Part shown: positions 1 through 6,680 of the stretch, piece after piece
Position numbering within the stretch: position 1 is the stretch's first letter
Layout of the letters: the number at the start of each line of letters is the position of its first letter
From: Opitutales bacterium
Lineage (GTDB): Bacteria; Verrucomicrobiota; Verrucomicrobiia; Opitutales; Oceanipulchritudinaceae
Assembly: GCA_007123395.1 (NCBI GenBank)
Contig: SKLD01000243.1
Span: forward strand, 1-8,690
Length of the DNA: 8,690 bases
Direction of reading: 5' to 3'
Position numbers and translations under genes: made by a program
Notes under the pieces: model-generated
What the model saw: only the letters and a program-made list of their open reading frames with translations
What the model was told of the DNA's origin: nothing
Databases searched by the model: none

Positions 1-1047
1 CACGGCTTTGGAAAGCGTGTCGGAAGACTCGGGCATGGAGTCGTAATTCGCGCCCGTGTGGACGTTGAACTCGGTCACGGCGATGGGGAGCGGGTCGATC
101 CCCGCCGGAAGGAGCGCGTCAATGCCCGCGCGAATGGTCTGGTAGGCCGATGTCAGGTTGTTGAGAACGGAGCTATATGATTGGTAGGCATAGGTTTGAA
201 AGGACTGGAATCCCGCGGGCCGGTTGCCGAGGAAGTCCACGTCGATGGCGGCGACAGCGGGTTGTCCGTAATTCTGATAGCCCGCTCCGGCTCCGCCCGC
301 CGTGACCGGGGCCTTGAAGCGTGGCTGGAGGTTTTTGCCGTAAAGCGCGTTCACGTCGGCAAGGGCAGCTTGCACGGCATCGGCCGCGAGCCGTTTGCGC
401 ATCAGCCACGGCTCCGGCTCGATGAACGAGGCCGGGTGGTTGGGCTCGTTGTGCGAAGCAAAGCGCTCCACGTCGAACTCACGGGCGAGGTAAAAGGCGA
501 CCGAGTAGAACGTGCGCCACGCCACCCATTTGCCCGCCCAATCGTCCTCGTCTTCAATGGGAAAGGCGCCTTCCCCGAGCGTCATCTGGGCTTTGACGAC
601 ACCGCCGCGTCCGTGGATTTGCTCGAATGCGTATTGCGGGACGATGCGGTTGTTGCCGGTGAGCGGGGAGTTGAAACGACCCTCCACGATTGGCCAGTTG
701 ATGAAGTCGGTGTTCAGCGGATCGGCTCGCAGAGCTTCGCGGCGCGCGAGAAAGGACGCCGCGTCGGTCACCGTCTCCTCGCCCGGGCGCGCGGTGCCGC
801 TGACGTTGAAGTGCGAGGGGGCCATGAAAACGCGGGCTCCGGAAACCCGCGAGTAGCGCCACCAGTCGGCTGTGTTGCTGCCGGGGAAGAAGTGCCCGAG
901 GTTGTAGGCGAGAACCTGCGGGGTCTCGCCCACCGGCGTGTCGTGGATCGTGAGCAGCGCCGCGGTGGCGGTGCCGGAGCCTGCCGACAGAGCTAAAGTC
1001 GCGGTAAAGGCGCGAAAAGTGCGGAGCGTTTTTGGGTTCATATCCAT
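1..1047 (-). CDS. Secreted clan GH-A-type glycoside hydrolase, partial (C-terminal end beyond window)
   Basis: Seen: 349 codons read without a stop to the left edge, so the 3' end is missing. The N-terminus (two basic residues, then a hydrophobic and small-residue stretch to about residue 30) looks like a Sec signal peptide. Residues 199-204 read HNEPNH and residues 324-328 VTEFN. That fits the acid/base glutamate (E201) after strand 4 and the nucleophile (E326) after strand 7 of clan GH-A (beta/alpha)8 retaining glycosidases, 125 residues apart. An early strand has LAYNLGHF. I cannot assign a GH family; GH39-like or GH86-like are possible. Inferred role: extracellular or periplasmic polysaccharide hydrolysis. 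It lies 117 bases downstream of the agarase-like gene on the same strand, so cotranscription is plausible. The start is uncertain: ATG at 1047 or at 1041, neither with a Shine-Dalgarno sequence. The missing part could carry a sorting domain or another module. Confidence 0.75.
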   Translation of the reverse strand, partial: MDMNPKTLRTFRAFTATLALSAGSGTATAALLTIHDTPVGETPQVLAYNLGHFFPGSNTADWWRYSRVSGARVFMAPSHFNVSGTARPGEETVTDAASFLARREALRADPLNTDFINWPIVEGRFNSPLTGNNRIVPQYAFEQIHGRGGVVKAQMTLGEGAFPIEDEDDWAGKWVAWRTFYSVAFYLAREFDVERFASHNEPNHPASFIEPEPWLMRKRLAADAVQAALADVNALYGKNLQPRFKAPVTAGGAGAGYQNYGQPAVAAIDVDFLGNRPAGFQSFQTYAYQSYSSVLNNLTSAYQTIRAGIDALLPAGIDPLPIAVTEFNVHTGANYDSMPESSDTLSKAV

Positions 1048-1164
1048 TGAGGAGTCAGGTTGATGGTCGAGGGTAAGACAGCACCGGAACTGGAGTCGCG
1101 GCAAGAGCGGGCCGTATTCGAATCGTTGAAGCGACGGTCCGGTATCCGTTTGTGTGAAATGGTT

Positions 1165-2547
1165 TTAGCGGATGCGAAGCGCTTCGTGGGTCTCTTGGAT
1201 GATGGAGAGCACCTCCGCGTGCGGCTCACCTCCCGGGCGAACGATGCCTTGGGTAATTCCTTCGCCCGCCGCCGCATAATCGCTGAAGCGGTGCAGGTGC
1301 CAGCCGATGCAGCCGGGCACATCCGCAAGGCCAAGGACGAAATGCCGGTAGAACAGGCCGCGGGCACGGTCGTCGCGGACGCGGAACCCGGCGCCGGGTC
1401 CGTCGGGTTCAGGTCCGGGAATGCGCCGCGCGTAAAACTCCGTGATGAGGAGCGGTCGCCCGGAGAGTTCCGTCCATGAGGCCAGTCGCTCAGTTTCCAC
1501 ATCCCACCGATGGTAGTAGTTTACACTGATGACGTCGACATGGGGTCCGGCAGCGCGGAAGAGATCGTCATTGTGCAGGGCCATACCGTGAAAACGACTG
1601 CCGAGGACAAGGTGATTCGGAGCGGCTTTGCGGATGGCTTTACCGACAATCCGGAAATACGTTTCGATCACGTGCGCGGCGAAAGCGCGGTCATCCTCAT
1701 CCGTGATGTCGGCGGGATCGAACCGCCCGTAAGCGCTCTCCAACCACTGACGTGCTTCGCGGTGGTTTGCATCCTCCTCGGGAAAACTGAGATATTTTTC
1801 GAGGATGCCGTCGTGACGGAAAGGTAGCTCGTTATCCGAAAAGTAGCCGATTAGCCACGGATCATCGCGTGTTTCCGCCACGAGTTCGGCCGCACGTGCC
1901 TCGCAGAAAGACGCGAAATCAGGATGGAACAAAGGCACAACGCCATGAGTGAAGCCCGTGTTCCCGAATCGTGCGTAAGCACCTCCAATGGAAAAGCCGA
2001 AGGCACTGGCGAGGTGCAATACGCGGGTGTAGGGCATGCGCAGGTCCGCCTCCGCGAACATGCGGTCCGCCGACCACGCCGCGAGGGTGTTGAAACCCGC
2101 TCCTTTGATCAATTTGCGTGTGCGCCCCGCCCATTCGGCCGGGTCCAACGGCTCCGCGCCCTGTTCTTCCCGGTATGCCTTCTCGTCGCGGGGGTTCACG
2201 CTGTTGAGGCCCTTGGAGATGAACCGTCCGCCGTCCGGATCAATGAACCACCAGCGACCGTCGGCTTGCTCGACGCGGAAGTATCCCGTCCCTTCGTGTT
2301 CACCGGTCAACTCCCCGCCGTAGACGGTTCGCCGCACCTTCGCCGGTTCCTTCTCAGGGAGCGGCAATACCTCACGCGGTGCCCACTCGCCGCGGTGCAG
2401 CACGTCAACGGATTCGGTTTCGCCCGCACTGAGCGAGACAGCGCTCAATGCGAGGATAACGCATCCGCGGCGAACGGTGAGGAGTTTACAGGGCTGCGCG
2501 CCCGGTGTAACGGTGTTTCTCTTCAATAAACGCGTTTTTTGGGTCAT
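1165..2547 (-). CDS. Agarase-like (GH50-like, clan GH-A) secreted glycoside hydrolase
   Basis: Seen, numbering from the chosen start: a basic N-terminus, a hydrophobic segment at about residues 29-41 ending LSA before GET (probable signal peptide), then the motif YFRVEQADGRWWFIDPDG at about 89-106. This motif resembles the entry of beta-agarase-type catalytic domains, where a residue-rich 'WwfvdPeG' turn precedes the barrel. SDNELPF carries the probable acid/base (E240) and LLITEFY the probable nucleophile (E370). GWHLHRF and ITQGIV near the end match the last barrel strands of GH50-like proteins. Inferred role: cleavage of a galactan or similar polysaccharide outside the cytoplasm; agar itself is not shown. 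The 460-residue length fits a single catalytic domain. The reading frame stays open upstream with in-frame ATGs at 2706, 2646 and 2598. I chose 2547 because it puts the hydrophobic segment closest to the N-terminus, though the n-region is still long. It is divergent from the HAD gene. Confidence 0.8.
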   Translation of the reverse strand: MTQKTRLLKRNTVTPGAQPCKLLTVRRGCVILALSAVSLSAGETESVDVLHRGEWAPREVLPLPEKEPAKVRRTVYGGELTGEHEGTGYFRVEQADGRWWFIDPDGGRFISKGLNSVNPRDEKAYREEQGAEPLDPAEWAGRTRKLIKGAGFNTLAAWSADRMFAEADLRMPYTRVLHLASAFGFSIGGAYARFGNTGFTHGVVPLFHPDFASFCEARAAELVAETRDDPWLIGYFSDNELPFRHDGILEKYLSFPEEDANHREARQWLESAYGRFDPADITDEDDRAFAAHVIETYFRIVGKAIRKAAPNHLVLGSRFHGMALHNDDLFRAAGPHVDVISVNYYHRWDVETERLASWTELSGRPLLITEFYARRIPGPEPDGPGAGFRVRDDRARGLFYRHFVLGLADVPGCIGWHLHRFSDYAAAGEGITQGIVRPGGEPHAEVLSIIQETHEALRIR

Positions 2548-2847
2548 CAGTTGGGTTTCATATTGGCTAGCTGGAACTCGGATTCGCTCTCTGGTCATGG
2601 GATCCCGGTTCTTCCTGCTCCGGTTCCGGTCTTTCCCGGGTTTCATCGTCTGTCCGTTGTAGATCGAATCCTGTGGGCCCGCAGTGTCTACCAGTCGTCC
2701 GTTCACATCGTTGAGCGGTGCGCAAGGGGAAGATTCGGTCTGATCGGGAATAGGTCGAACCCGCCGGAGTGCAGTGTGTTTTGTCGTTCAACGATACGAG
2801 TGTGGCGCGTCTTGGTCTCGGCCCGCGATCTCGCGTTTCTTTCCGGC
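2548..2847. promoter_or_regulatory. Divergent intergenic spacer between glycosidase and HAD genes
   Basis: This 300-base spacer must hold the promoters of both divergent genes, although I see no clean -35/-10 pair in it. It contains a perfect dyad TCGTT-C-AACGA at 2784-2794, a related sequence TCGTTGAGCG at 2708-2717, and a second dyad CGCGA-TC-TCGCG at 2824-2835, 12 bases before the HAD start. A similar sequence, TCGTTGAAGCGA, occurs at 1123-1134, upstream of the other glycosidase. Dyads of this type could be repressor operators, but no regulator gene is present in the window. Calling them operators is a guess from position. Confidence 0.35.
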
Positions 2848-3741
2848 ATGGGGAACGGAGAGAATTCAATTTTGGCGGTCGATTCGGATGGATGCGCCCT
2901 CGATGCCATGGAGATCAAACACCGTCGGTGTTTTACGCCTGCGATCATCCGGACATGGGGCCTCGAGTCGATCGCCGACACTGTGGAATGGGGAAGTCTG
3001 CGCATCAACTTGCATTCGGATTGGCGCGGCGTGAACCGCTTTGTCGCACTCGCCAGGCTTTTTCGTTGGCTCCCGACCGTTGTGGAGGATCCGAAAGGGG
3101 TGCCGCTGCCGCGTTTTGCGGCACTCGACGCATGGATCGCCCAAGGGTCGGCACTCTCCGAGGAGAGTTCGATCGCGCGCATCGCGGAGGTGAACGAGGA
3201 GGACGCCTTTGAGTTGAAGCAGGTGCTCGCGTGGACGCGCGAAGTCAACCGGAGCGTGGCGGAGCTTCCTCCTCCGCCCGCGTTTGCCGCCGTTGCCTGC
3301 ACACTCGCCAAAGCGGTCGACCGCGGGCTGTCTGTTTTCGTTGTTTCGAGTGCGACGCGCGAGGCAATCCGGCGGGAGTGGTCGGAGGCGGGGATCGCCG
3401 ATGCGGTCGTGGCCTTTTTCGGGCAGGAGGACGGAAGCAAGACCGAAATCCTCCGGCGTCTCGTCCTGCGGAGCGGGCATGCGTCCCGCCTTCTCATGGT
3501 GGGGGACGCGCCGGGTGACCTCGTGGCCGCACGCGCGGCGCGAACACACTTTTTCCCGATCATACCTGGAAGCGAGAACGACTCATGGACGGCCTTGCGC
3601 GACACCGTGCTCGCTGTCTATCCCCCCGCCTTTCCCCCTGCGGAATGGGTGGATGCGCGGCAGGCGCGCTTCAGGCGGGCGCTGCCGGATGTCGAAGCCG
3701 CCCTGGCGGGCGGTGAACTGTCGGCGGCGCATGCTTCGTAA
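2848..3741 (+). CDS. HAD-superfamily hydrolase (probable phosphatase)
   Basis: Seen in 297 residues: motif I AVDSDGC with the probable nucleophile D12 and general acid/base D14, motif II VVSSAT (S167/S168), motif III lysine in GSKTEI (K198), and motif IV MVGDAPGD (D220 and D224, Mg ligands). This is the complete set of HAD motifs in the right order. The large gap between motifs I and II (residues about 20-160) is the mostly helical C1-type cap, containing KHRRCF and DWRGVNRF. Family knowledge: such enzymes dephosphorylate small metabolites, often sugar phosphates or phosphoglycolate, in the cytosol. The substrate cannot be read from sequence. The position opposite two glycosidases suggests a sugar-phosphate substrate, as inference only. 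The frame is open further upstream (a GTG at 2800 is possible), but ATG 2848 places motif I at the usual distance from the N-terminus. No Shine-Dalgarno sequence and no terminator are evident. Confidence 0.85.
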   Translation: MGNGENSILAVDSDGCALDAMEIKHRRCFTPAIIRTWGLESIADTVEWGSLRINLHSDWRGVNRFVALARLFRWLPTVVEDPKGVPLPRFAALDAWIAQGSALSEESSIARIAEVNEEDAFELKQVLAWTREVNRSVAELPPPPAFAAVACTLAKAVDRGLSVFVVSSATREAIRREWSEAGIADAVVAFFGQEDGSKTEILRRLVLRSGHASRLLMVGDAPGDLVAARAARTHFFPIIPGSENDSWTALRDTVLAVYPPAFPPAEWVDARQARFRRALPDVEAALAGGELSAAHAS

Positions 3742-4110
3742 AGACAATATGCTGAACGCGATCCTCAAGCAAAAAAACGAGATGAGCTATTTTCACTTCT
3801 GCATGGTCTTGTCGATGACGATACCCCTGTCCTTTCTTCAGTTCGGAACGATTGTCCTAAGCAGGGAATCCCTTGGGCCAACACCCCGAGGCGGTGGGAT
3901 GCTACCTCGGGCACTTCCGCGAGGAACAAGCGTTCTGGATACTTTGCGTCACTCCGGATACGGAAATCGATGGAGCTTCCCCCACGTGGGCGAACGCACT
4001 CGGCTTGAAGCGACGCCCTCACGCTTTCTCGAGTTCGCAACCGTCTCTGCCGTCTCGTCCCGCATCGTTCTCCTGCCGTGAGCAGCGTCGCCTTGATCAC
4101 GTGTGCCCAA
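3742..4110. other. Non-coding gap with no supported gene
   Basis: Open frames cross this stretch on both strands, but none has family-like sequence, a plausible start with ribosome binding site, or steady codon use. They appear accidental. Visible structure: an inverted repeat with arms CCCGAGG (3885-3891) and CCTCGGG (3905-3911) around a 13-base loop, with no T-run, and a perfect 10-base palindrome CCCACGTGGG at 3981-3990. It could be decayed sequence left by past transposition beside the transposase gene; nothing shows this directly. Confidence 0.5.
3885..3911. repeat. 7-bp inverted repeat (hairpin) in the gap
   Basis: The arms CCCGAGG and CCTCGGG are perfect complements around a 13-base loop. 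No T-tract follows on either strand, so it is not a typical intrinsic terminator. It lies 144 bases after the HAD stop codon. Its function is unknown. Confidence 0.4.
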
Positions 4111-4119
4111 ATCTTTTAA

Positions 4120-4163
4120 CTCTGAGAATAATAAAAAATTCCTTGACATCTGATTTCTCAGAG
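4120..4163. promoter_or_regulatory. 9-bp inverted repeat enclosing a TTGACA box upstream of the transposase
   Basis: The arms CTCTGAGAA (4120-4128) and TTCTCAGAG (4155-4163) are perfect complements separated by 26 bases. A consensus -35 hexamer, TTGACA, lies between them at 4143-4148. At 17-base spacing the -10 position reads TTTTAA, a weak match; the better TATATT at 4179-4184 is too far away for one standard promoter. The repeat could be a repressor site over the transposase promoter, or part of a mobile-element end. The surrounding DNA is very AT-rich compared with the rest of the window. Confidence 0.45.
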
Positions 4164-4207
4164 ATTTTTAAAAAAACATATATTAACTAGAAGAGATAAC
4201 TATTTTT

Positions 4208-4214
4208 GAGAGGA
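4208..4214 (+). promoter_or_regulatory. Shine-Dalgarno sequence of the first transposase
   Basis: GAGAGGA ends 5 bases before the ATG at 4220 and fixes that start. It is the only strong ribosome binding site I see among the starts in this window, which marks this gene as translated differently from its neighbours. Confidence 0.65.
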
Positions 4215-4219
4215 AAATT

Positions 4220-5215
4220 ATGGGAAACATTAGAATAAAGTCAGATAAAGTCGCGGTATATCATTTGTATACCCGTGTCATTCACAAGCACCGTTTGTTG
4301 GGGGACGCGCAGCGGGAGGTGTGGGTCGCGGCGCTGCACCGCGCGGCGCGCTTCAGCGGGGTGGAGGTCATCACCTACTGCGCCATGCAGTCGCACGCGC
4401 ACATTCTTGTGCGCGTGGACCCGTCGAAGAAGGCGTGCGGCGACGAGGAGTTGGTGGCGCGCTTCGAGGCGCTCTACGGGCGCTCGCGCGCGGCGTGGTG
4501 CCGGCTCAACGCGCGCGAACTCGCGGCGGTGCTGGCGCAGGGAGATACCTCGCGGGCGCGGGAGCTGCGGGAGCGCCTGTGGGCGCGCATGGGGGACATC
4601 TCGGCCTTCATGCAAACGCTCAAGCATCGCTACACGAAGTGGTTCAACCACACCCACGAGACGGCGGGCACGCTGTGGGCGGAGCGCTTCGGCAGCGTGC
4701 TGGTGGAGGACGAGCCCTCCATCGTGGCTCTGGTGGCGGCGTATATCGACCTGAATCCGGTGCGCGCGGGCCTGGCGGATCTTCCGGAGAACTACCGCTG
4801 GTGCGGTTATGCGGAGGCGCTTGCGGGCAACCAGGACCTGCGCGCGTCGCTGGCGAAGTGCCGTCCGGGTGCGGGGGACGCGCTGCGGGCGCTGGGACGC
4901 TACCGGATGCTGATGCTGGGCAAAGGGGCCTCGTCGAAGCGCGACGGCACGGGCGGGCGGATTGATCCGCAGGCGCTGGCGAAGGCCTTGGCGGACGGCG
5001 GCGAGTTACCGGCGCACGAACTGTTGCGCCTGCGCTTGCGGTTCATGACGCGGGGCCGTGCGCTGGGCACAGAGCATTGGTTGAGCGAAGGCGAGGGTGC
5101 GCAGGCGCTGAACCAGCTGAAGAAGCCGCCCGCATTAGTCCCGGTGGAGATGGTCTCCGGGCTGCCGCTCGCCGTGGCGAACCGCCGAGCGGCAGCCGCA
5201 TCGCAGACGCACTGA
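4220..5215 (+). CDS. REP-associated tyrosine transposase (RAYT, Y1/HUH family)
   Basis: Seen in 331 residues: CAMQSHAHILV at about 54-64 gives the HUH-type metal-binding pair (H59 and H61), and LKHRYTKWFN at 134-143 gives the probable catalytic tyrosine Y138. It continues with the segments GTLWAERFGSVLVEDE and AAYIDLNPVRAGL, characteristic of REP-associated transposases. The domain after about residue 200 is a C-terminal extension typical of larger members. Family knowledge: these single-strand DNA nucleases relate to IS200/IS605 TnpA and act on short REP palindromes, usually as single, immobile copies. The gene has a good Shine-Dalgarno sequence. Its first ~20 codons are AT-rich (AGA, ATA, AAA, TTG, TAT), whereas the rest is very GC-rich. 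A short REP-like element lies 26-52 bases after the stop. A paralogue lies inverted at the right edge. All visible catalytic residues are intact, so activity is possible. Confidence 0.9.
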   Translation: MGNIRIKSDKVAVYHLYTRVIHKHRLLGDAQREVWVAALHRAARFSGVEVITYCAMQSHAHILVRVDPSKKACGDEELVARFEALYGRSRAAWCRLNARELAAVLAQGDTSRARELRERLWARMGDISAFMQTLKHRYTKWFNHTHETAGTLWAERFGSVLVEDEPSIVALVAAYIDLNPVRAGLADLPENYRWCGYAEALAGNQDLRASLAKCRPGAGDALRALGRYRMLMLGKGASSKRDGTGGRIDPQALAKALADGGELPAHELLRLRLRFMTRGRALGTEHWLSEGEGAQALNQLKKPPALVPVEMVSGLPLAVANRRAAAASQTH

Positions 5216-5240
5216 GGAAGATGGAAATATTCATGTGGTG

Positions 5241-5267
5241 GCAATGAATCCGGGAGATACCGCCTCC
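5241..5267. repeat. Candidate degenerate REP-like element after the first transposase
   Basis: On the plus strand this reads GCAATG, 4 bases, CGGG, 5 bases, CCGC, then CTCC. The same order and spacing of GCAATG-N4-CGGG-N5 and a terminal CTCC (GGAG on the other strand) occurs at 8001-8031, after the second transposase. Here the potential stem is poor (CGG/CCG only), so this copy would be decayed. The match is short and could be chance. Confidence 0.3.
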
Positions 5268-5295
5268 TTCCTTTATGCATTCTGCCGCCAAGCGG

Positions 5296-5309
5296 GGCGT
5301 AGGGCGTAG
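5296..5309. repeat. Two tandem copies of GGCGTAG
   Basis: The 7-base unit GGCGTAG is repeated exactly twice in tandem in the 148-base spacer between the transposase and the LTxxQ gene. It is probably a small replication-slippage duplication; no function is apparent. Confidence 0.4.
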
Positions 5310-5363
5310 GGGAATGAAACTGGATATTTGGAGTGGAGAGGATAGGGTAGGCGACCTGTAGAT

Positions 5364-6224
5364 TCAAGGATTCCCGGAATCCGGTCCACGGCGGCTTCCG
5401 CCGCCGAAGCGGGGCCGGTCGAACAACCGCGCTGCTTCCGCGCTTTCCATCTGCTCTGTGGTGAGAATGCCGCCGAAGCGCTCGCGGAGCGCCTCTGTGT
5501 AGGAGAAGTCCGCACCGGTTTCCCGCGCGATGAGGGCTTCCTGAGTGAGAACGTGCAGCGCTTCGTATGCTGCGGTCTGTTGGTCGGAGGATAGGGAAAG
5601 GGAATCGCTGAAGCGGGAGAGACCGGCGGAAGCGGCGGCCTCCGCGCGCTCATAAATCGATTCCTGCGACTGTGCGAGGTAGGTTTCGAATTGCGCGTCG
5701 GTGAGGATTTCGCCCATGGCGGCGTCCATATCGAAGCGTTCGCCGCCACCGCCCATGCCCCAGCCACCGGGGCCCGAGCGCCGGTCAAGGAGCGCGCGCA
5801 CTTGGTCGCGCTGTGCTTCAGTGAGTTGCAGCATCTCGTCGAGCGCGTCCACGCGGGCTTCGCGGCGGCTCTCCATGCGGTCCTGAATGCGGCGCGCGAG
5901 TGCGATGGCGGCTTCGTCCAGTCCCGGTCCGGTATCGACGGCTTCATCCGGCGGAGTGACCTCGACGACCGGAGTGGCGGGGCGCTCCAGATGCTCGGCG
6001 AGGGCTCCGCGCAAGCGGCGGTTTTCCGATTCCAGGAGGGCGACTTCCGATTCAAGGGACCGTAGCTCAGCCCGGATCTCCGGATCGATCTGCGGAAGAA
6101 GAGGCGAAGCGGGAGTTTCGGTGACGGGTGCCGGGAGCGGGGACCACCAAACGCCTACGGCAATACCGGCGGCAAGGCATACGGCGGCGGGAAGCGCGGT
6201 CCGGAGGATGAAGCGTGTTTTCAT
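5364..6224 (-). CDS. Membrane-anchored protein with four LTxxQ-type motifs (Spy/CpxP-like)
   Basis: Seen in 286 residues from the chosen start MKTRFILR: a hydrophobic segment at about 7-26 (uncleaved anchor or signal), a short proline-rich linker, a charged heptad-like region at about 45-78 that looks like a coiled coil, then motifs LTEAQ (134), LTDAQ (174), LSSDQ (211) and LTTEQ (254). A glycine-rich loop (GPGGWGMGGGG) separates the first two motifs, and the tail is Gly/Arg-rich. Family knowledge: LTxxQ motifs mark Spy and CpxP, helical periplasmic proteins involved in envelope stress and chaperoning, which usually have two motifs. Four motifs suggest an internal duplication. Inferred location: periplasm, tethered to the inner membrane. 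The cysteine in AAVCLAAG does not fit a good lipobox. An upstream ATG at 6245 would add seven residues; 6224 gives the more usual basic n-region. Neither has a Shine-Dalgarno sequence. Divergent from rpsU. Confidence 0.75.
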   Translation of the reverse strand: MKTRFILRTALPAAVCLAAGIAVGVWWSPLPAPVTETPASPLLPQIDPEIRAELRSLESEVALLESENRRLRGALAEHLERPATPVVEVTPPDEAVDTGPGLDEAAIALARRIQDRMESRREARVDALDEMLQLTEAQRDQVRALLDRRSGPGGWGMGGGGERFDMDAAMGEILTDAQFETYLAQSQESIYERAEAAASAGLSRFSDSLSLSSDQQTAAYEALHVLTQEALIARETGADFSYTEALRERFGGILTTEQMESAEAARLFDRPRFGGGSRRGPDSGNP

Positions 6225-6265
6225 AACGGTTACGGGAGAGACCATTCAAGGAGGGAAAAGTGGAG

Positions 6266-6302
6266 AAAAAGGTTTGACCGGGCAAGCAGGACGGTCCTTT
6301 TT
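6266..6302. promoter_or_regulatory. Hairpin with flanking A-run and T-run between the LTxxQ gene and rpsU
   Basis: GACCG (6276-6280) pairs with CGGTC (6292-6296) around an 11-base loop. Beyond a three-base bulge the stem extends by pairing of AAAAGG with CCTTTT (G6272-C6297, G6271-T6298 wobble, A6267-6270 with T6299-6302). On either strand the stem ends in a T-run, so it resembles a bidirectional terminator. No gene ends here: both neighbours start outward from this spacer. It is therefore in the leader of at least one of them, which suggests attenuation or autoregulation. TTGACC at 6274-6279 could instead be a -35 element with a poor -10. Confidence 0.45.
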
Positions 6303-6335
6303 CGATCTTTTGCATTCAAATCCCGAAGATCTCAT

Positions 6336-6536
6336 ATGCCAGTTGAAGTGAAGATTCGCAAGGGCGAGCCGATGGAGCGAGCCCTGCGCCGTTTGAAGAA
6401 GAAGCTCGACCGCGAGGGTGTCATCCGCGACGTCCGCGCCAAGCGCTATTTTGAAAAGCCGAGCGAGGTCCGCCGCCGCAAAAAGAAAGTGGCCGCATTT
6501 TCGGCCATGCTGCGCGCGCGCTACGAAAACCTCTGA
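6336..6536 (+). CDS. rpsU: Small ribosomal subunit protein bS21
   Basis: Seen in 66 residues: VEVKIRKGEPMERALRRLKKKLDREGVIRDVRAKRYFEKPSEVRRRKK, the classic bS21 pattern of a short beta start, a basic helix with LRRLKKKLDREG and the Y-F-x-KPSxxRRRK signature. The length is normal for the family. The protein binds the 30S platform near the 3' end of 16S rRNA and affects initiation. The ATG at 6336 is the natural start; upstream there is only a weak GAAG. The gene stands alone, with an intrinsic terminator directly after it and a terminator-like hairpin about 35 bases before it. It is not in a dnaG-rpoD cluster as in Escherichia coli. No unusual residues were noted. Confidence 0.95.
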   Translation: MPVEVKIRKGEPMERALRRLKKKLDREGVIRDVRAKRYFEKPSEVRRRKKKVAAFSAMLRARYENL

Positions 6537-6559
6537 GCACCGCGCACATTTCCGCACGA

Positions 6560-6591
6560 AGCCTTGCCGTCATCCGCGGCGAGGCTTTTTT
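6560..6591 (+). terminator. Intrinsic terminator of rpsU
   Basis: AGCCTTGCCG (6560-6569) pairs with CGGCGAGGCT (6577-6586) through nine Watson-Crick pairs and one T-G wobble around a 7-base loop. It is followed directly by a run of six T (6586-6591). It lies 23 bases after the rpsU stop codon. Confidence 0.9.
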
Positions 6592-6680
6592 GTATCTCCG
6601 GAACGGTTTTTGCATTGCCGCCCGTATCCGCGCGCGGGCACGGTTTCCCGCTTCACGTCCTTGTCACACACCATTCTGTA

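Noticed and set aside
181..996. Long plus-strand open frame opposite the partial glycosidase
   Set aside because: It is antisense to a frame with signal peptide and catalytic motifs. Its translation is Arg/Gly/Val-rich without family features, as expected for a shadow in GC-rich DNA.
2567..2706. Upstream extension of the agarase-like gene to the ATG at 2706
   Set aside because: It would put a highly charged 53-residue stretch before the signal peptide. The later ATG at 2547 is more credible, although the n-region stays long.
2539..2847. N-terminal extension of the HAD frame toward 2539
   Set aside because: It would overlap the start of the divergent glycosidase gene, and its sequence is unlike the family. 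The HAD nucleophile motif normally lies close to the N-terminus.
2703..3605. 300-codon minus-strand open frame opposite the HAD gene
   Set aside because: The translation is rich in Ser, Arg and Ala with no motif, whereas the plus strand has all four HAD motifs.
3765..4190. Overlapping open frames in the gap, on both strands
   Set aside because: No ribosome binding site, no recognisable motif, and no consistent coding signal. One runs into the AT-rich leader.
5368..5382. GGATTC-CCG-GAATCC hairpin at the end of the LTxxQ gene
   Set aside because: It is a perfect 6-bp stem, but it overlaps the last codons and has no T-run on either strand, so I do not call it a terminator.
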